Source of the DNA: Urechidicola croceus
Lineage (GTDB): Bacteria > Bacteroidota > Bacteroidia > Flavobacteriales > Flavobacteriaceae
Assembly (NCBI RefSeq): GCF_001761325.1
Contig: NZ_CP017478.1
Location: forward strand, 998,001-1,062,000
DNA: 64,000 nucleotides
Direction: 5' to 3'
Shown here piece by piece: positions 53,250-63,061 of this stretch. Numbering within the stretch: position 1 is the first letter of the stretch; every line of letters starts with the position of its first letter. The translations under genes and the position numbers were made by a program. The notes below the pieces were generated by a model. That model did not search any database. It had not been told where the DNA came from and was given only the letters and a program-made list of their open reading frames with translations.

Positions 53250-55787
53250 TTAGTTTTTAATTTCTAATTCATTATTATTTTTTCCAACTGACAATAAATT
53301 GGTAAATAATCTATAGGCTCCTGGTACTCCTGCAGGCAATTCTCTAAAGAAACTCAATCCTGTGTAAATAAAATGACCTTCTCCATATTTTGCTATTAGC
53401 AAACTTCCTTTTCTTTCAGGCTCACCTTTATCATTCATAGATAAAATTGGTGTAAATTCACTACTCCATTCATTTGGAAAATATAAACCGCGTTCTTGTA
53501 CCCAACCATCAAAATCTTTTTGAGTAATCTTGTTTGGGTAGTTCATCACTTCATTTTTTGGGCTTATAATTCTCACTTCAGAGTTTTCATCTGTAACTCT
53601 ATCACGTGATATTTTTAATTCAAAAGGTGCTACTTCATCAACTTTTAAGCGATGACCTGTATTATATTGAACCAACATTGTTCCTCCATTTTTAACATAT
53701 TCATGCAATAAATCTTGATAATATTTAGCACGATCATTAGTATTATATGCGCGAACACCCATAATCACAGCATCAAAATTTTGAAGTTTATCGATTGTAA
53801 TTTCATTCTCATTCAATTCAACAACAGTATAACCAACTTGTCGCAAACTCGCCGGTATATCATCTCCTGCTCCCTGAATATATCCTATCAATTGTCCTTT
53901 CTTCTGAATATCCAATCGTACAACCTTGCTTTCAGATGGCATTAAAACTGATTGAAAAGGAATATGGTCATACGCTATTTCTACCAATTCATCAGTATAA
54001 AAATTTCCATTAATTTCAACTATTGGTGAAATTTTTCCTTCTGATTGATTTTTGGGTGGAGTAACACTAAAAACAACTATTTGTTCTGCTCCTTTTTGAG
54101 CAATACTTACTTCATGATACTTTGGAAATACTTGCCAACCTTTTGGGTGAGCTAGTTGTACTTTTCCAATTATATGTTCTTTCCCAGATTTTACTTTCAC
54201 TGTAATTTCTTTCGGAGAATTATCAGCAAAAATCAGAACTTTATCAGTAATACTTGCTGTTACTGCTGGAACAATTTCTAATGGTTGATACACCTCTCCT
54301 TTTACTGGGTCATTTCTCTTGAAAACAACATCTTTTTTAAATTCAAATAATTCACCTTCAATAATTAACATAAACTCAGCCTGTATTGTTCTTGGAGTTT
54401 CTGGTTTTCCAATTAAATTTACATCATCAACTTTATACATTCCTAAAGTTCCTTTGCTTTTAAGCCAATATGGGCTAGAAAATTCAATATTTGAAGGGAT
54501 TGTATCTTTAATTTCAAAATTAAATTTTTCATTTTTCAATAAACTAACAGCATCACCTTTAATAATGCTTGCTGCAATTGAAGGAGTTACAGCTACAACA
54601 GTTAACTTCATTGGCACATCACTTCTATTTGTCACTTCAATATTTATAGTAATATCACTACCCTTAGTTACAGAAGATTCAGTCGATACTGCTTCTAAAT
54701 ACAAACCAGCACAAGCTTGAATAATATCTTTAATTTCTTTCGTTTTTTGAACTTTCCAATGCGCATCTTCTAAATTTTGAATTAGTTGATAAGCCTTAAC
54801 TAGTTCAGGAATACTTAAAGAAGGGTTTATAAAATCAAAATTTTGTTCTACTTTTTTTAAAATATCACCAATTTCTTGCCCTCCTTTTACTCTTGTCCAA
54901 GTTGTATTAATTCCATCAAACAAATTGGTTTTATCTTTTGGCAAATCTCCTTTTACCAATTCTAAATACTCCGTATTATTTCCACGAGAACCAGTTCTAC
55001 CAAAGCCTTGACTTTTGTGCATACTTCGACTTAAAGCCGAAATTTCATCGTTTGACAATCCAAATGCTGGATAATATGTTCCTGTTTCCAATTCTAATAA
55101 GTTTGTTTTATCTGCCTTTTCAAAATTTTCTCTGCTTCCATAAAACCACCATGAAGTATTAAAAAATTCACGTTTCGGCTGCCAAACTTCCAATTTACCT
55201 AATTGCTCAGGATATTTTGTTTTATCACCTGCCATATCAAATGCCAACTCACTTAACACTGCAGAAGAAGTGTGGTGACCATGTGTTCTACCAAAAGTTT
55301 CCTCTTTATGGCTAAAACGATTGATAATAATATCTGGTTTGAAAGTTCTTATTGCTCTAACTACATCACCTAACACTTCTTTTTTATTCCATATTTCTAA
55401 TGTTTCATCAGGATGCTTTGAATAACCAAAATCATTGGCTCTACTAAACATCTGCTCTCCTCCATCTGTCCTTCTTGCTGCCAATAATTCTTGAGTTCGG
55501 ATAACACCTAAAAGTTCTCTAATTTCGTGTCCTATTAAATTTTGGCCGCCATCTCCTCTAGTCAATGATAGATAGGCTGTTCGCGCCTTAACATCATTTG
55601 ACAAAAAAGAAATTAAACTTGTATTTTCATCATCCGGATGTGCAGCGATATACAATGCTGAACCTAAAAAATTAAGTTTTTTTATGGATTCATGAATTTC
55701 AGAAGAAGTAGGCTTTTGAGGCCTCTGTGAATATGCAATATTTGTAAAAAATAATAGTGATATTGACAATGATAAAATTCGGAACAT
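53250..55787 (-). CDS. PIG-L family deacetylase, multidomain, exported
   Basis: This 845-aa protein has a signal peptide (MFRILSLSISLLFFTNIAYS, cleavage near SQR). A zinc-dependent LmbE/PIG-L domain (about 35-290) follows with AAHPDDENTSLISFL, the VLDV-like RTFKPDIIINRF and the His pair in FGRTHGHHTSS. Beta-sandwich domains fill the middle, and a C-terminal ThuA/glutamine-amidotransferase-like part ends in GHFIYTGLSFFRELPAG. It would deacetylate an N-acetyl sugar outside the cytoplasm. It is not BshB, which is much shorter. Confidence 0.87.
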   Translation of the reverse strand: MFRILSLSISLLFFTNIAYSQRPQKPTSSEIHESIKKLNFLGSALYIAAHPDDENTSLISFLSNDVKARTAYLSLTRGDGGQNLIGHEIRELLGVIRTQELLAARRTDGGEQMFSRANDFGYSKHPDETLEIWNKKEVLGDVVRAIRTFKPDIIINRFSHKEETFGRTHGHHTSSAVLSELAFDMAGDKTKYPEQLGKLEVWQPKREFFNTSWWFYGSRENFEKADKTNLLELETGTYYPAFGLSNDEISALSRSMHKSQGFGRTGSRGNNTEYLELVKGDLPKDKTNLFDGINTTWTRVKGGQEIGDILKKVEQNFDFINPSLSIPELVKAYQLIQNLEDAHWKVQKTKEIKDIIQACAGLYLEAVSTESSVTKGSDITINIEVTNRSDVPMKLTVVAVTPSIAASIIKGDAVSLLKNEKFNFEIKDTIPSNIEFSSPYWLKSKGTLGMYKVDDVNLIGKPETPRTIQAEFMLIIEGELFEFKKDVVFKRNDPVKGEVYQPLEIVPAVTASITDKVLIFADNSPKEITVKVKSGKEHIIGKVQLAHPKGWQVFPKYHEVSIAQKGAEQIVVFSVTPPKNQSEGKISPIVEINGNFYTDELVEIAYDHIPFQSVLMPSESKVVRLDIQKKGQLIGYIQGAGDDIPASLRQVGYTVVELNENEITIDKLQNFDAVIMGVRAYNTNDRAKYYQDLLHEYVKNGGTMLVQYNTGHRLKVDEVAPFELKISRDRVTDENSEVRIISPKNEVMNYPNKITQKDFDGWVQERGLYFPNEWSSEFTPILSMNDKGEPERKGSLLIAKYGEGHFIYTGLSFFRELPAGVPGAYRLFTNLLSVGKNNNELEIKN

Positions 55788-55939
55788 AAGTATAAGGTTA
55801 GTTTAAACAAAACTAAAGATTAAATATTAATTGTCCTTTTAATTTAGAAAACCTTAACAATATTTTGTGATTTAAAAAGGGTTAAAAATCAATGAACAAT
55901 TTGTTTATAAGTTCTTTTCACAATAACATTTATTTAGAA

Positions 55940-55947
55940 TATATTTG
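55940..55947 (+). promoter_or_regulatory. TAnnTTTG promoter element of dnaN
   Basis: TATATTTG lies 23 bp before the dnaN ATG. Confidence 0.5.
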
Positions 55948-55970
55948 TATTCTTATTAAAAAGTAAATAA

Positions 55971-57089
55971 ATGAAATTTATAGTATCGAGTTCACAATTA
56001 TTAAAACAATTACAGGTTCTTGGAGGCGTAATTAACAGCAATAACACATTACCAATTCTTGATAATTTCTTATTTGAATTAGACACCAATCAACTTAAAA
56101 TTACTGCATCGGATCTTGAAACAACAATGAGTTCAACTATTGAAGTTGAATCAGATTCTGAAGGTTCTATCGCTGTATCAGCACGTTTATTATTAGACAC
56201 CTTAAAAACTTTTCCTGATCAGCCACTTACTTTTAAGACTGAAGATAATAGCACTATTGAAATTAGTTCTAGTCATGGAAAATATGATATGGCTTATTTT
56301 GGAGGTGAAGAATTTCCAAAGGCTGTTTCTCTTGAATCACCAAGTAAAACTGTAGTGAATGGTGAAATTTTAGCTTCAGCAATTTCAAAAACAATTTTTG
56401 CTGCTGGAAATGATGATTTACGTCCAGTAATGAGTGGTGTATTCTTCCAATTTAGCCCTGATAATTTAACTTTTGTTGCTACTGATGCTCATAAATTAGT
56501 AAAATATACGCGAACTGATGTATCTGCAGATGAGGTTGCAGAATTCATTATGCCAAAAAAACCTTTAAACCTTTTAAAAGGAATTTTAGGTAATGCCAAA
56601 AGTGATGTAACTATTGAATATAATGATTCAAATGCAAAATTCATTTTTGATAATATCGTACTTGAATGTAGATTAATTGATGGAAAGTATCCTAATTATG
56701 ACGCCGTTATTCCAAAAGAAAATCCTAACAAACTAACTGTTGATAGAGGTACATTTTTAAATTCTGTACGACGTGTTTCAATTTTCTCAAGTAAAACAAC
56801 ACATCAGATTCGATTAAAAATGGCTGGAACTGAATTAAATATTTCTGCTGAAGATATTGATTATTCAAATAAAGCAGATGAACGTCTAAACTGTGACTAT
56901 CAAGGAGATGATATGCAAATAGGTTTTAACTCTCGTTTTTTAACCGAAATGTTAAGTAATTTAGATTCAAACGAAATATTAATTGAAATGTCTTTACCAA
57001 ACAGAGCCGGAATTTTAACTCCTATTGATGGTGTAGAAGAAGGTGAGGAAATCACAATGCTTGTGATGCCTGTAATGTTGAATTCATAA
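55971..57089 (+). CDS. dnaN: DNA polymerase III beta subunit (sliding clamp)
   Basis: The clamp encircles DNA and tethers polymerase III. The 372-aa protein has three similar domains. It starts MKFIVSSSQLLKQLQVLGG, contains FAGNDDLRPVMSGVFFQF-like sequence and ATDAHKLV in the middle domain, and ends VMPVML with the last strand of domain 3. The gene is monocistronic with its own promoter and terminator and is not next to dnaA, as is usual in Bacteroidota. Confidence 0.96.
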   Translation: MKFIVSSSQLLKQLQVLGGVINSNNTLPILDNFLFELDTNQLKITASDLETTMSSTIEVESDSEGSIAVSARLLLDTLKTFPDQPLTFKTEDNSTIEISSSHGKYDMAYFGGEEFPKAVSLESPSKTVVNGEILASAISKTIFAAGNDDLRPVMSGVFFQFSPDNLTFVATDAHKLVKYTRTDVSADEVAEFIMPKKPLNLLKGILGNAKSDVTIEYNDSNAKFIFDNIVLECRLIDGKYPNYDAVIPKENPNKLTVDRGTFLNSVRRVSIFSSKTTHQIRLKMAGTELNISAEDIDYSNKADERLNCDYQGDDMQIGFNSRFLTEMLSNLDSNEILIEMSLPNRAGILTPIDGVEEGEEITMLVMPVMLNS

Positions 57090-57112
57090 CAATTCAATTA
57101 AATATAAAATTT

Positions 57113-57140
57113 AAAATCCGCCTTGAGAGCGGATTTTTTA
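57113..57140 (+). terminator. Rho-independent terminator after dnaN
   Basis: AAAATCCGC pairs with GCGGATTTT around a 7-nt loop, followed by T residues. Confidence 0.8.
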
Positions 57141-57239
57141 TGCCCTTAATTCTCATGTCCTAAAAAAGAATAAGGCACTTTCTAATTTTGATTTATAATT
57201 AAAGAGGTTGTAATACCTTTTATCTAAAAAACATAAATT

Positions 57240-57386
57240 ATGATTGAAATAGAAAAAATAAAAATTAGTTTAAACTGGTGGAAAATTGCACTGGTAATTA
57301 TAGTAGTAATTTTATTTTCAAAAATAGAACCTGCTCAAGCAACCATACTATTGGACAAAATAATTAATAAATTAATATCTCAATAA
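57240..57386 (+). CDS. Small single-helix membrane protein (48 aa)
   Basis: The frame reads MIEIEKIKISLNWWKIALVI followed by a hydrophobic helix and a short tail ending KIINKLISQ. It lies 19 bp upstream of a second tiny membrane protein gene, with no promoter visible between them. The composition is typical of a real small membrane protein, but no family is recognised. Confidence 0.45.
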   Translation: MIEIEKIKISLNWWKIALVIIVVILFSKIEPAQATILLDKIINKLISQ

Positions 57387-57405
57387 ATTTCATTACTTTC
57401 ACTTT

Positions 57406-57588
57406 ATGAGTAATAACTTATTAATTTTGATAGGGATAATATTCTTAATAATTGGTGTTTTAACAATACTCTTAGCTGTTTACCTTCATAGAAAAGATAA
57501 AAGAATGGATTTTTTAAACTTTAAAGTTTATTTAGGAGGTGCTGTATTAATTATTATGGCTATATTGATTATATTTTATAGTTTATGA
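57406..57588 (+). CDS. Small two-helix membrane protein (60 aa)
   Basis: The protein has two hydrophobic helices (about 4-27 and 41-59) joined by a basic loop (HRKDKRMDFLNFK), the layout of a small inner-membrane hairpin. It overlaps the ACP-phosphodiesterase-like gene by 4 bp (ATGA), which supports translation. The function is unknown; short two-helix proteins like this often regulate or assemble larger membrane proteins. Confidence 0.6.
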   Translation: MSNNLLILIGIIFLIIGVLTILLAVYLHRKDKRMDFLNFKVYLGGAVLIIMAILIIFYSL

Positions 57589-58169
57589 ATTTTCTCGCTC
57601 ACATTTACCTCTCCAAAGAAAACACTCAAATAATGATTGGCAATTTCATTGCTGATGCTGTAAGAGGAAATAAATACAAAAATTTTTCTCAAGGTATTCA
57701 AAATGGGATTATTTTACACAGGCACATCGATACCTTTACTGATAAACATGAAATTGTTCGAAAAAGTAAAAGAAGATTACATGAACGATATGGACATTAC
57801 GATGGTGTAATTATTGATTTATTTTACGATCATTTTTTAGCAAAAAATTGGAATGACTATTCCGTGATTCCATTAGACATTTATGCACAAGGTTTTTATA
57901 ACTTACTTAGAGACAATTACAATATTTTGCCAGAAAAAACTCAGCAATTACTACCTGCACTTGAAAAATACAATTGGTTATATAACTATCAATTCATTGA
58001 AGGAATGAAATCAGTGTTACAAGGAATGAACAAGCGTACAAAAATGATTTCAAAAATGGATTTAGCGATTGAAGATTTACAATTGTATTATTCTGATTTT
58101 GAAAAGGACTTCACCATTTTCTTTAATGATTTAATTGCATTTACCAATAAAGAATTAATTCAACTATAA
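57585..58169 (+). CDS. Acyl carrier protein phosphodiesterase-like (DUF479)
   Basis: This 194-aa protein matches the AcpH/DUF479 family, helical metal-dependent enzymes that can remove phosphopantetheine from acyl carrier protein. Visible features are MNFLAHIYLS, MIGNFIADAVRGNKY, GIILHRHIDTFTDKH and DLFYDHFLAKNW, whose His and Asp residues would bind the metal. Whether it acts on ACP in Bacteroidota is not shown. It overlaps the preceding small gene and is 3 bp before the gamma-glutamyltransferase gene. Confidence 0.85.
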   Translation: MNFLAHIYLSKENTQIMIGNFIADAVRGNKYKNFSQGIQNGIILHRHIDTFTDKHEIVRKSKRRLHERYGHYDGVIIDLFYDHFLAKNWNDYSVIPLDIYAQGFYNLLRDNYNILPEKTQQLLPALEKYNWLYNYQFIEGMKSVLQGMNKRTKMISKMDLAIEDLQLYYSDFEKDFTIFFNDLIAFTNKELIQL

Positions 58170-58172
58170 TTC

Positions 58173-59864
58173 ATGAAAAAGTTACTACTTGTTATATTGT
58201 TGATTTCACTTTTTGTCAATTGCAAAAAAGAAAAAACAAAAGTTAAGCCAATAGGTTTAATTACTGATAACGGAATGATTGTTAGCGCAAGAAAAGAAGC
58301 CTCTGAAATTGGTGTCCAAATATTAAAAAAAGGTGGGAATGCTTTTGACGCTATGATTGCTACAGATTTAGCATTAGCCGTTGCTTATCCATTTGCTGGA
58401 AACATTGGTGGTGGTGGTTTTATGGTATATAGAACAAGTAATGGTAAAACTGGCGCACTTGACTATCGAGAAAAGGCTCCACTTCTGGCAAGTAGAGATA
58501 TGTATTTAGATGATGAGAGAAATGTGATTGAAGGAAAAAGTACTACTGGAGCATTGGCTGTTGGAGTTCCGGGTACTATTGCTGGATTATTTGAAGTTCA
58601 TAAAAAGTTCGGTTCACTTCCTTTCAAAGACTTAATTCAACCGGCAATAGATTTGGCAAAAAAAGGTGTTGTTGTAACTCAAAAACAAGAAAAAAGACTA
58701 GAAAAGTATAATCACTTTTTTGAAGACGTAAATAATAAAAAAGTATTGTTGAGTGGAGATTTTAATGAAAATGACACTATTAAATATATTCATTTAGCCA
58801 AAACCTTAGAACGAATTCGTGATAATGGCAAAGATGAATTTTACAAAGGCGAAACTGGCCAAAAATTAGTAAACCATTTACAAGAAAACGGTGGTATCAT
58901 AACACTAGAAGATTTAGAAAAATATGAAGCTAAATGGAGAAATCCTATTGAATTTGATTATAAGGATTTGAGAATTATTTCAATGACATTACCTTCAAGT
59001 GGTGGAATATGTTTAGCGCAAATTTTAAAGTCTATAGAACCATATAATTTGAAAGAATTTGAACACAACTCTACAAAGTACATTCAATTAATTACAGAAG
59101 CGGAACGAAGAGCATACGCTGATAGATCTCACTTTTTAGGAGATATCGACTTTGTTAATGTACCAATTGACAGTTTGACGGATTCAAATTATATTAATCA
59201 TCGCATGTCCGATTTCAGTTTTGAAAAAGCCACAAAATCAGCAGATGTTTCCCATGGAAAAATAAGCGGTTACGAAAGTAATGAAACTACACATTACTCA
59301 ATTATTGATTCCTTTGGAAATGCAGTTTCGGTTACAACTACTTTGAACGGTGCGTATGGTTCTAAAGTTTTTATTGAAGAGTTGGGTTTCTTTTTAAATA
59401 ATGAAATGGATGATTTCAGTATCAAACCTGGAACACCAAATATGTTTGGGTTGATTGGTGCTGAAGCCAATGCAATAGCACCTGAAAAGCGAATGTTGAG
59501 TTCTATGACTCCAACTATTGTAGAGCAAAACGGGAAATTAAAAATGGTTGTAGGTTCTCCTGGAGGATCAACCATTATCACTTCTGTATTACAAAATATT
59601 TTGAATGTTACTGAATTTGATATGGGAATGCAAGAATCTGTTAGTGAAGCTAGATTTCATCACCAATGGCTTCCTGATAATATTAAAATGGAACCAAATG
59701 CATTTGATTTAAAAACGAAACAACAACTAAAGAATTTAGGTTATGAAATAGATGAATCAACTTCAGTTGTTATTGGTAAAGTTGATGCTATTTTAGTTTT
59801 AGAAAATGGGCAACTAGAAGGTGGTGCCGATCCAAGAGGTGATGATACTGCTATTGGATTTTAG
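58173..59864 (+). CDS. ggt: Gamma-glutamyltransferase lipoprotein
   Basis: This Ntn-hydrolase is made as a 563-aa precursor and should cleave itself before Thr372, in the TTHYS motif, into two subunits. It splits gamma-glutamyl bonds of glutathione-type compounds in the periplasm. A lipobox (FVNC) anchors it. Other features are GGNAFDAMIATDLALAV, NIGGGGFMVYR and MLSSMTPTIVEQNGK with GSPGGSTIITS. It lies in an operon-like run with DUF479 and RluA-type genes. Confidence 0.92.
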   Translation: MKKLLLVILLISLFVNCKKEKTKVKPIGLITDNGMIVSARKEASEIGVQILKKGGNAFDAMIATDLALAVAYPFAGNIGGGGFMVYRTSNGKTGALDYREKAPLLASRDMYLDDERNVIEGKSTTGALAVGVPGTIAGLFEVHKKFGSLPFKDLIQPAIDLAKKGVVVTQKQEKRLEKYNHFFEDVNNKKVLLSGDFNENDTIKYIHLAKTLERIRDNGKDEFYKGETGQKLVNHLQENGGIITLEDLEKYEAKWRNPIEFDYKDLRIISMTLPSSGGICLAQILKSIEPYNLKEFEHNSTKYIQLITEAERRAYADRSHFLGDIDFVNVPIDSLTDSNYINHRMSDFSFEKATKSADVSHGKISGYESNETTHYSIIDSFGNAVSVTTTLNGAYGSKVFIEELGFFLNNEMDDFSIKPGTPNMFGLIGAEANAIAPEKRMLSSMTPTIVEQNGKLKMVVGSPGGSTIITSVLQNILNVTEFDMGMQESVSEARFHHQWLPDNIKMEPNAFDLKTKQQLKNLGYEIDESTSVVIGKVDAILVLENGQLEGGADPRGDDTAIGF

Positions 59865-59866
59865 CC

Positions 59867-60724
59867 ATGAAATTGATTGAATCACATATTGTTCCTTCTA
59901 TAGAAAAACCTATTCGGATTCAAGAATATGCTGTGGGGATTTTTACAACAATTTCTACAAAATCTGCCATTAAAAAAGCACTTAAAAAAGGATTAATAAA
60001 AGTGAATGATGGAGTTGTTACTACTGCAAAATATATTGTTGGTGGCGAAACAATATCTCTATTTGAGATAGAACAAATTACTACTCAAAAAAAATTAAAA
60101 CTCAAACTCGAGGTTATTTTTGAAGATGATTATTTAGCGATTGTTTATAAACCGGCTGGAATACTTGTGAGTGGAAATAAATTCAAAACAATTTCAAATG
60201 CTTTAATACAAAACTTAAAGAAAAGTATCAAAATTGATGCTGTAAAACCACAACCAGTTCATCGATTAGATTATCCAACTACAGGGCTTTTATTAATTGG
60301 AAAAACAAGTTCGTCAATTTTAAAATTGAATAAACTTTTTGAAAACAAAGAAATTCAAAAAGTATATCACGCGATAACTATTGGTGATATGAAATCTTCT
60401 GGAAGTGTTGATTTTACTATCGATAAGAAAGAATCATTTTCATATTACAAGGTGTTAAATACTGTACCTTCAGAACGATTTAAATGTTTGAACTTAGTGA
60501 AATTAACTCCAAAAACAGGGAGAAAACATCAGTTAAGAAAACATCTATCAGCAATAGGAAATCCCATTTTAGGAGATAAGTTATATGGAAAAGATGGTTT
60601 CATCTTAAACGGAAAAGGATTATACTTACATGCATACAGTTTGGAATTTGAGCATCCTTTTACAAAAGAAAAAATGTATTTTCACAAAGACAATCCTAAG
60701 AATTTTGATAAAATATTTACCTAA
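59867..60724 (+). CDS. RluA-family pseudouridine synthase
   Basis: This 285-aa protein has an N-terminal S4-like region (about 20-75), then the RluA catalytic domain with VIYKPAGILVSGNKF, the active-site Asp in QPVHRLDYPTTGLLLIGKT and LTPKTGRKHQLRKHL. The target RNA position cannot be told from motifs. It starts 2 bp after ggt and overlaps the convergent MocR gene by 4 bp. Confidence 0.88.
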   Translation: MKLIESHIVPSIEKPIRIQEYAVGIFTTISTKSAIKKALKKGLIKVNDGVVTTAKYIVGGETISLFEIEQITTQKKLKLKLEVIFEDDYLAIVYKPAGILVSGNKFKTISNALIQNLKKSIKIDAVKPQPVHRLDYPTTGLLLIGKTSSSILKLNKLFENKEIQKVYHAITIGDMKSSGSVDFTIDKKESFSYYKVLNTVPSERFKCLNLVKLTPKTGRKHQLRKHLSAIGNPILGDKLYGKDGFILNGKGLYLHAYSLEFEHPFTKEKMYFHKDNPKNFDKIFT

Positions 60725-62196
60725 TCTATTATTTTCATTGTAAATTTCAATTTATGAATCAATACTTCAATTTCATTAATTGTATAACTTGCAAACCCCA
60801 TTCTAATAGCATTATGTCCTAAATTCATAGCATCATACCTTATCCAATCACCCAAATCTAATTTTACTTTTTTAGCATTTTCAGAGAGTTGTTCCCAAGA
60901 ATATTTTTTATCTAAAGTTATCCAAATAGCCATCCCTCCTTTTGGAATTTCAAATTGAAAATAGTCACCTAATTCTTTTTGTAATAAATAACAAAAGTAA
61001 TCACGTCTTTCTCGATAGATTTTTAGTGCTTTTTTAATATGCCGATCTAAATCTCCATTTTTTATAAAATGAGCAAATGCTAATTCCAATACTGAATCCC
61101 CTTGCCTATCAACAAATCTTCTCAACTTAGCACATTCATCGACAAATTCTTTTGAAGCGACTAAATACCCAACTCTATATGCTGGAGCAACCGTTTTACA
61201 TACTGAACCTACATAAATGACACTTCCATTTTTATCGTGACTAGCCAATGGCAATATTGGAGCATGGTTGTAATGAAAATCATAGTCATAATCATCTTCA
61301 ATAATTGCAAAATTATAAGTAAGAGCCAAATTGAGTAAATGCATTCTTCTTTCGGCAGATAAAGTCACAGTAGTCGGATGGTGATGGTGAGAGGTTACAT
61401 AAATAGCTTTAATTGTATATTTTTTACACAATTGTTCAACTTCATTTATAATCAATCCATTTTCATCAACTGGAACTCTAAGCAATTTTGCACCTTTATA
61501 TTTAAAAGTTAAATCTGTCGATATATAATTTGTTTCTCCAACAATAACATAATCATCTTTTTTAATCAAGAGACTAGAAGAAAGATACATTCCCATTTGA
61601 CTTCCTCTTGTAATCATAATATTGTCCTTAGTTATATTCAATCCTCTAGTTTCATTCAAATAAGAAACCAAAACAGTTCTTAATTCATCATTACCATAAG
61701 TCGTTCCGTAGGATAAATCTTGAAGTGTTGCTTTTTTATTAGATAGTTTTCTATATAATATGGCAATTTCATCAACAGGTGTCAACCTTACATCAGAAAC
61801 CCCATCATTGATATACGTAATCCCTTCTTTTTTTATTTCTAATTTCCGATGAACAAATGGGTTTTTATCAAAATAAAACCCAGACTTCAACTTCAAAGTA
61901 TCATCTATATTTCTACTAAGTATTTCCTGTTTTAATAGAGGAATATTTTTATTTACAAATGTTCCCTTCTTCGAAACACTTTCAATCCAGCCCTGTAAAA
62001 TCAACTCTTCATAAGACGCTACTATTGTTTTTCTATGTACATTTAGTAATGTTGCTAAATTTCTACTTCCAGGTAATCTAGTACCTGAAGGCAGTGTATT
62101 ACTTTTAATCATTTCAATAAATTGATTTGATATTTGTAAATACAATGGTTGCTTAATCTTTCTATTTATTTTAATAATGGTTTTATAAGGTATCAT
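60721..62196 (-). CDS. MocR-type regulator (GntR HTH plus aminotransferase domain)
   Basis: This 491-aa protein fuses a winged-helix GntR domain (about 10-80, with SGTRLPGSRNLATLLNVHRK) to a fold-type I PLP-binding domain. The latter has the PLP Lys in IYVGSVCKTVAPAYRVGYLV and AIIEDDYDYDFHY. Such regulators (PdxR, GabR, TauR) sense PLP or amino-compound adducts. It is divergent from a PNPOx-like gene only 83 bp away, its probable target. Confidence 0.9.
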   Translation of the reverse strand: MIPYKTIIKINRKIKQPLYLQISNQFIEMIKSNTLPSGTRLPGSRNLATLLNVHRKTIVASYEELILQGWIESVSKKGTFVNKNIPLLKQEILSRNIDDTLKLKSGFYFDKNPFVHRKLEIKKEGITYINDGVSDVRLTPVDEIAILYRKLSNKKATLQDLSYGTTYGNDELRTVLVSYLNETRGLNITKDNIMITRGSQMGMYLSSSLLIKKDDYVIVGETNYISTDLTFKYKGAKLLRVPVDENGLIINEVEQLCKKYTIKAIYVTSHHHHPTTVTLSAERRMHLLNLALTYNFAIIEDDYDYDFHYNHAPILPLASHDKNGSVIYVGSVCKTVAPAYRVGYLVASKEFVDECAKLRRFVDRQGDSVLELAFAHFIKNGDLDRHIKKALKIYRERRDYFCYLLQKELGDYFQFEIPKGGMAIWITLDKKYSWEQLSENAKKVKLDLGDWIRYDAMNLGHNAIRMGFASYTINEIEVLIHKLKFTMKIID

Positions 62197-62279
62197 AACT
62201 GGACTACTAACTATTTAATTTCTGGACGAAAACAATACACCATAAAACTACTAATTTTGATAAACAAATCAATCCAATT

Positions 62280-62939
62280 ATGAAAGAATACGAACAAAAC
62301 GAACTTAACAAAGTTAAAAGAGGTCCAAAAAGAGCAACATATAACGTTACAAAAATTAATGAAATTCTTGACGCTGGATTCATTGGTTATGTAAATTTTA
62401 TTTACCAAAATCAGGCGATTTGCCTACCAATGGCTTATGGAAGAAACGGAAATAAAATTTACCTTCATAGCTCTCTCAAAAATAGGATGCTACTTTCTAT
62501 ATTAGATTCTAAAAGCGTAAGTATGACTGTTACTCATCTTGACGCTTTAATTCTAGCACGTTCTGGGTTCCATCATTCTGTGAATTACAGATCAGCAACA
62601 CTGTTTGGAAATGCTAAAAAAATTGAAGATTCAATAGAAAAAGAAATGGCACTTAAATGTTTAGTAGATCATATGATTCCTAAAAGATGGGAAGAAATTA
62701 GACCAATGAATGAAAAAGAGTTTAACGGAACTTTAGTTATAGAAATGACTATTGAATCGGCATCAGCAAAAATTAGAAATGTTGGAGTGCAAGATGAAAA
62801 AAGTGATGAAAGTCTACCAATTTGGGCTGGAATTGTTCCAATTAAACAAATTGCAGAATATCCAATAAGTGATAAAGGACTTCCTAAAAAAATGGATATT
62901 CCAGAACATGTAATTGACTATTACAATAAAAATAGATGA
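62280..62939 (+). CDS. Pyridoxamine 5'-phosphate oxidase-like flavoprotein
   Basis: This 219-aa protein has the split beta-barrel of the PNPOx/flavin-reductase-like family, with GFIGYVNFIYQNQAICLPMA, IYLHSSLKNRMLLSIL and a C-terminal WAGIVPIKQIAEYP. It resembles the group often placed opposite MocR regulators. It may bind FMN or a related cofactor. The function is not established; vitamin B6 or heme-related chemistry is possible. The divergent MocR gene likely controls it. Confidence 0.82.
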   Translation: MKEYEQNELNKVKRGPKRATYNVTKINEILDAGFIGYVNFIYQNQAICLPMAYGRNGNKIYLHSSLKNRMLLSILDSKSVSMTVTHLDALILARSGFHHSVNYRSATLFGNAKKIEDSIEKEMALKCLVDHMIPKRWEEIRPMNEKEFNGTLVIEMTIESASAKIRNVGVQDEKSDESLPIWAGIVPIKQIAEYPISDKGLPKKMDIPEHVIDYYNKNR

Positions 62940-63061
62940 TTTGAATTCTAAACTTGAAATGAAAATTGAATAAAAATTTTATATTTACAGTATAAAGTTC
63001 CGTTTTGTAGAATTATTTTAATTCTCTGGGATGCTATGACATATTAAACTATCATTTAACC

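Noticed and set aside
53250-55787. BshB (bacillithiol deacetylase)
   Set aside because: BshB is about 230-240 aa; this protein is 845 aa, exported and in an operon with a symporter.
55971-57089. Replication origin near dnaN
   Set aside because: No dnaA, no DnaA-box cluster and no other origin-linked gene is near; dnaN is apart from oriC in Bacteroidota.
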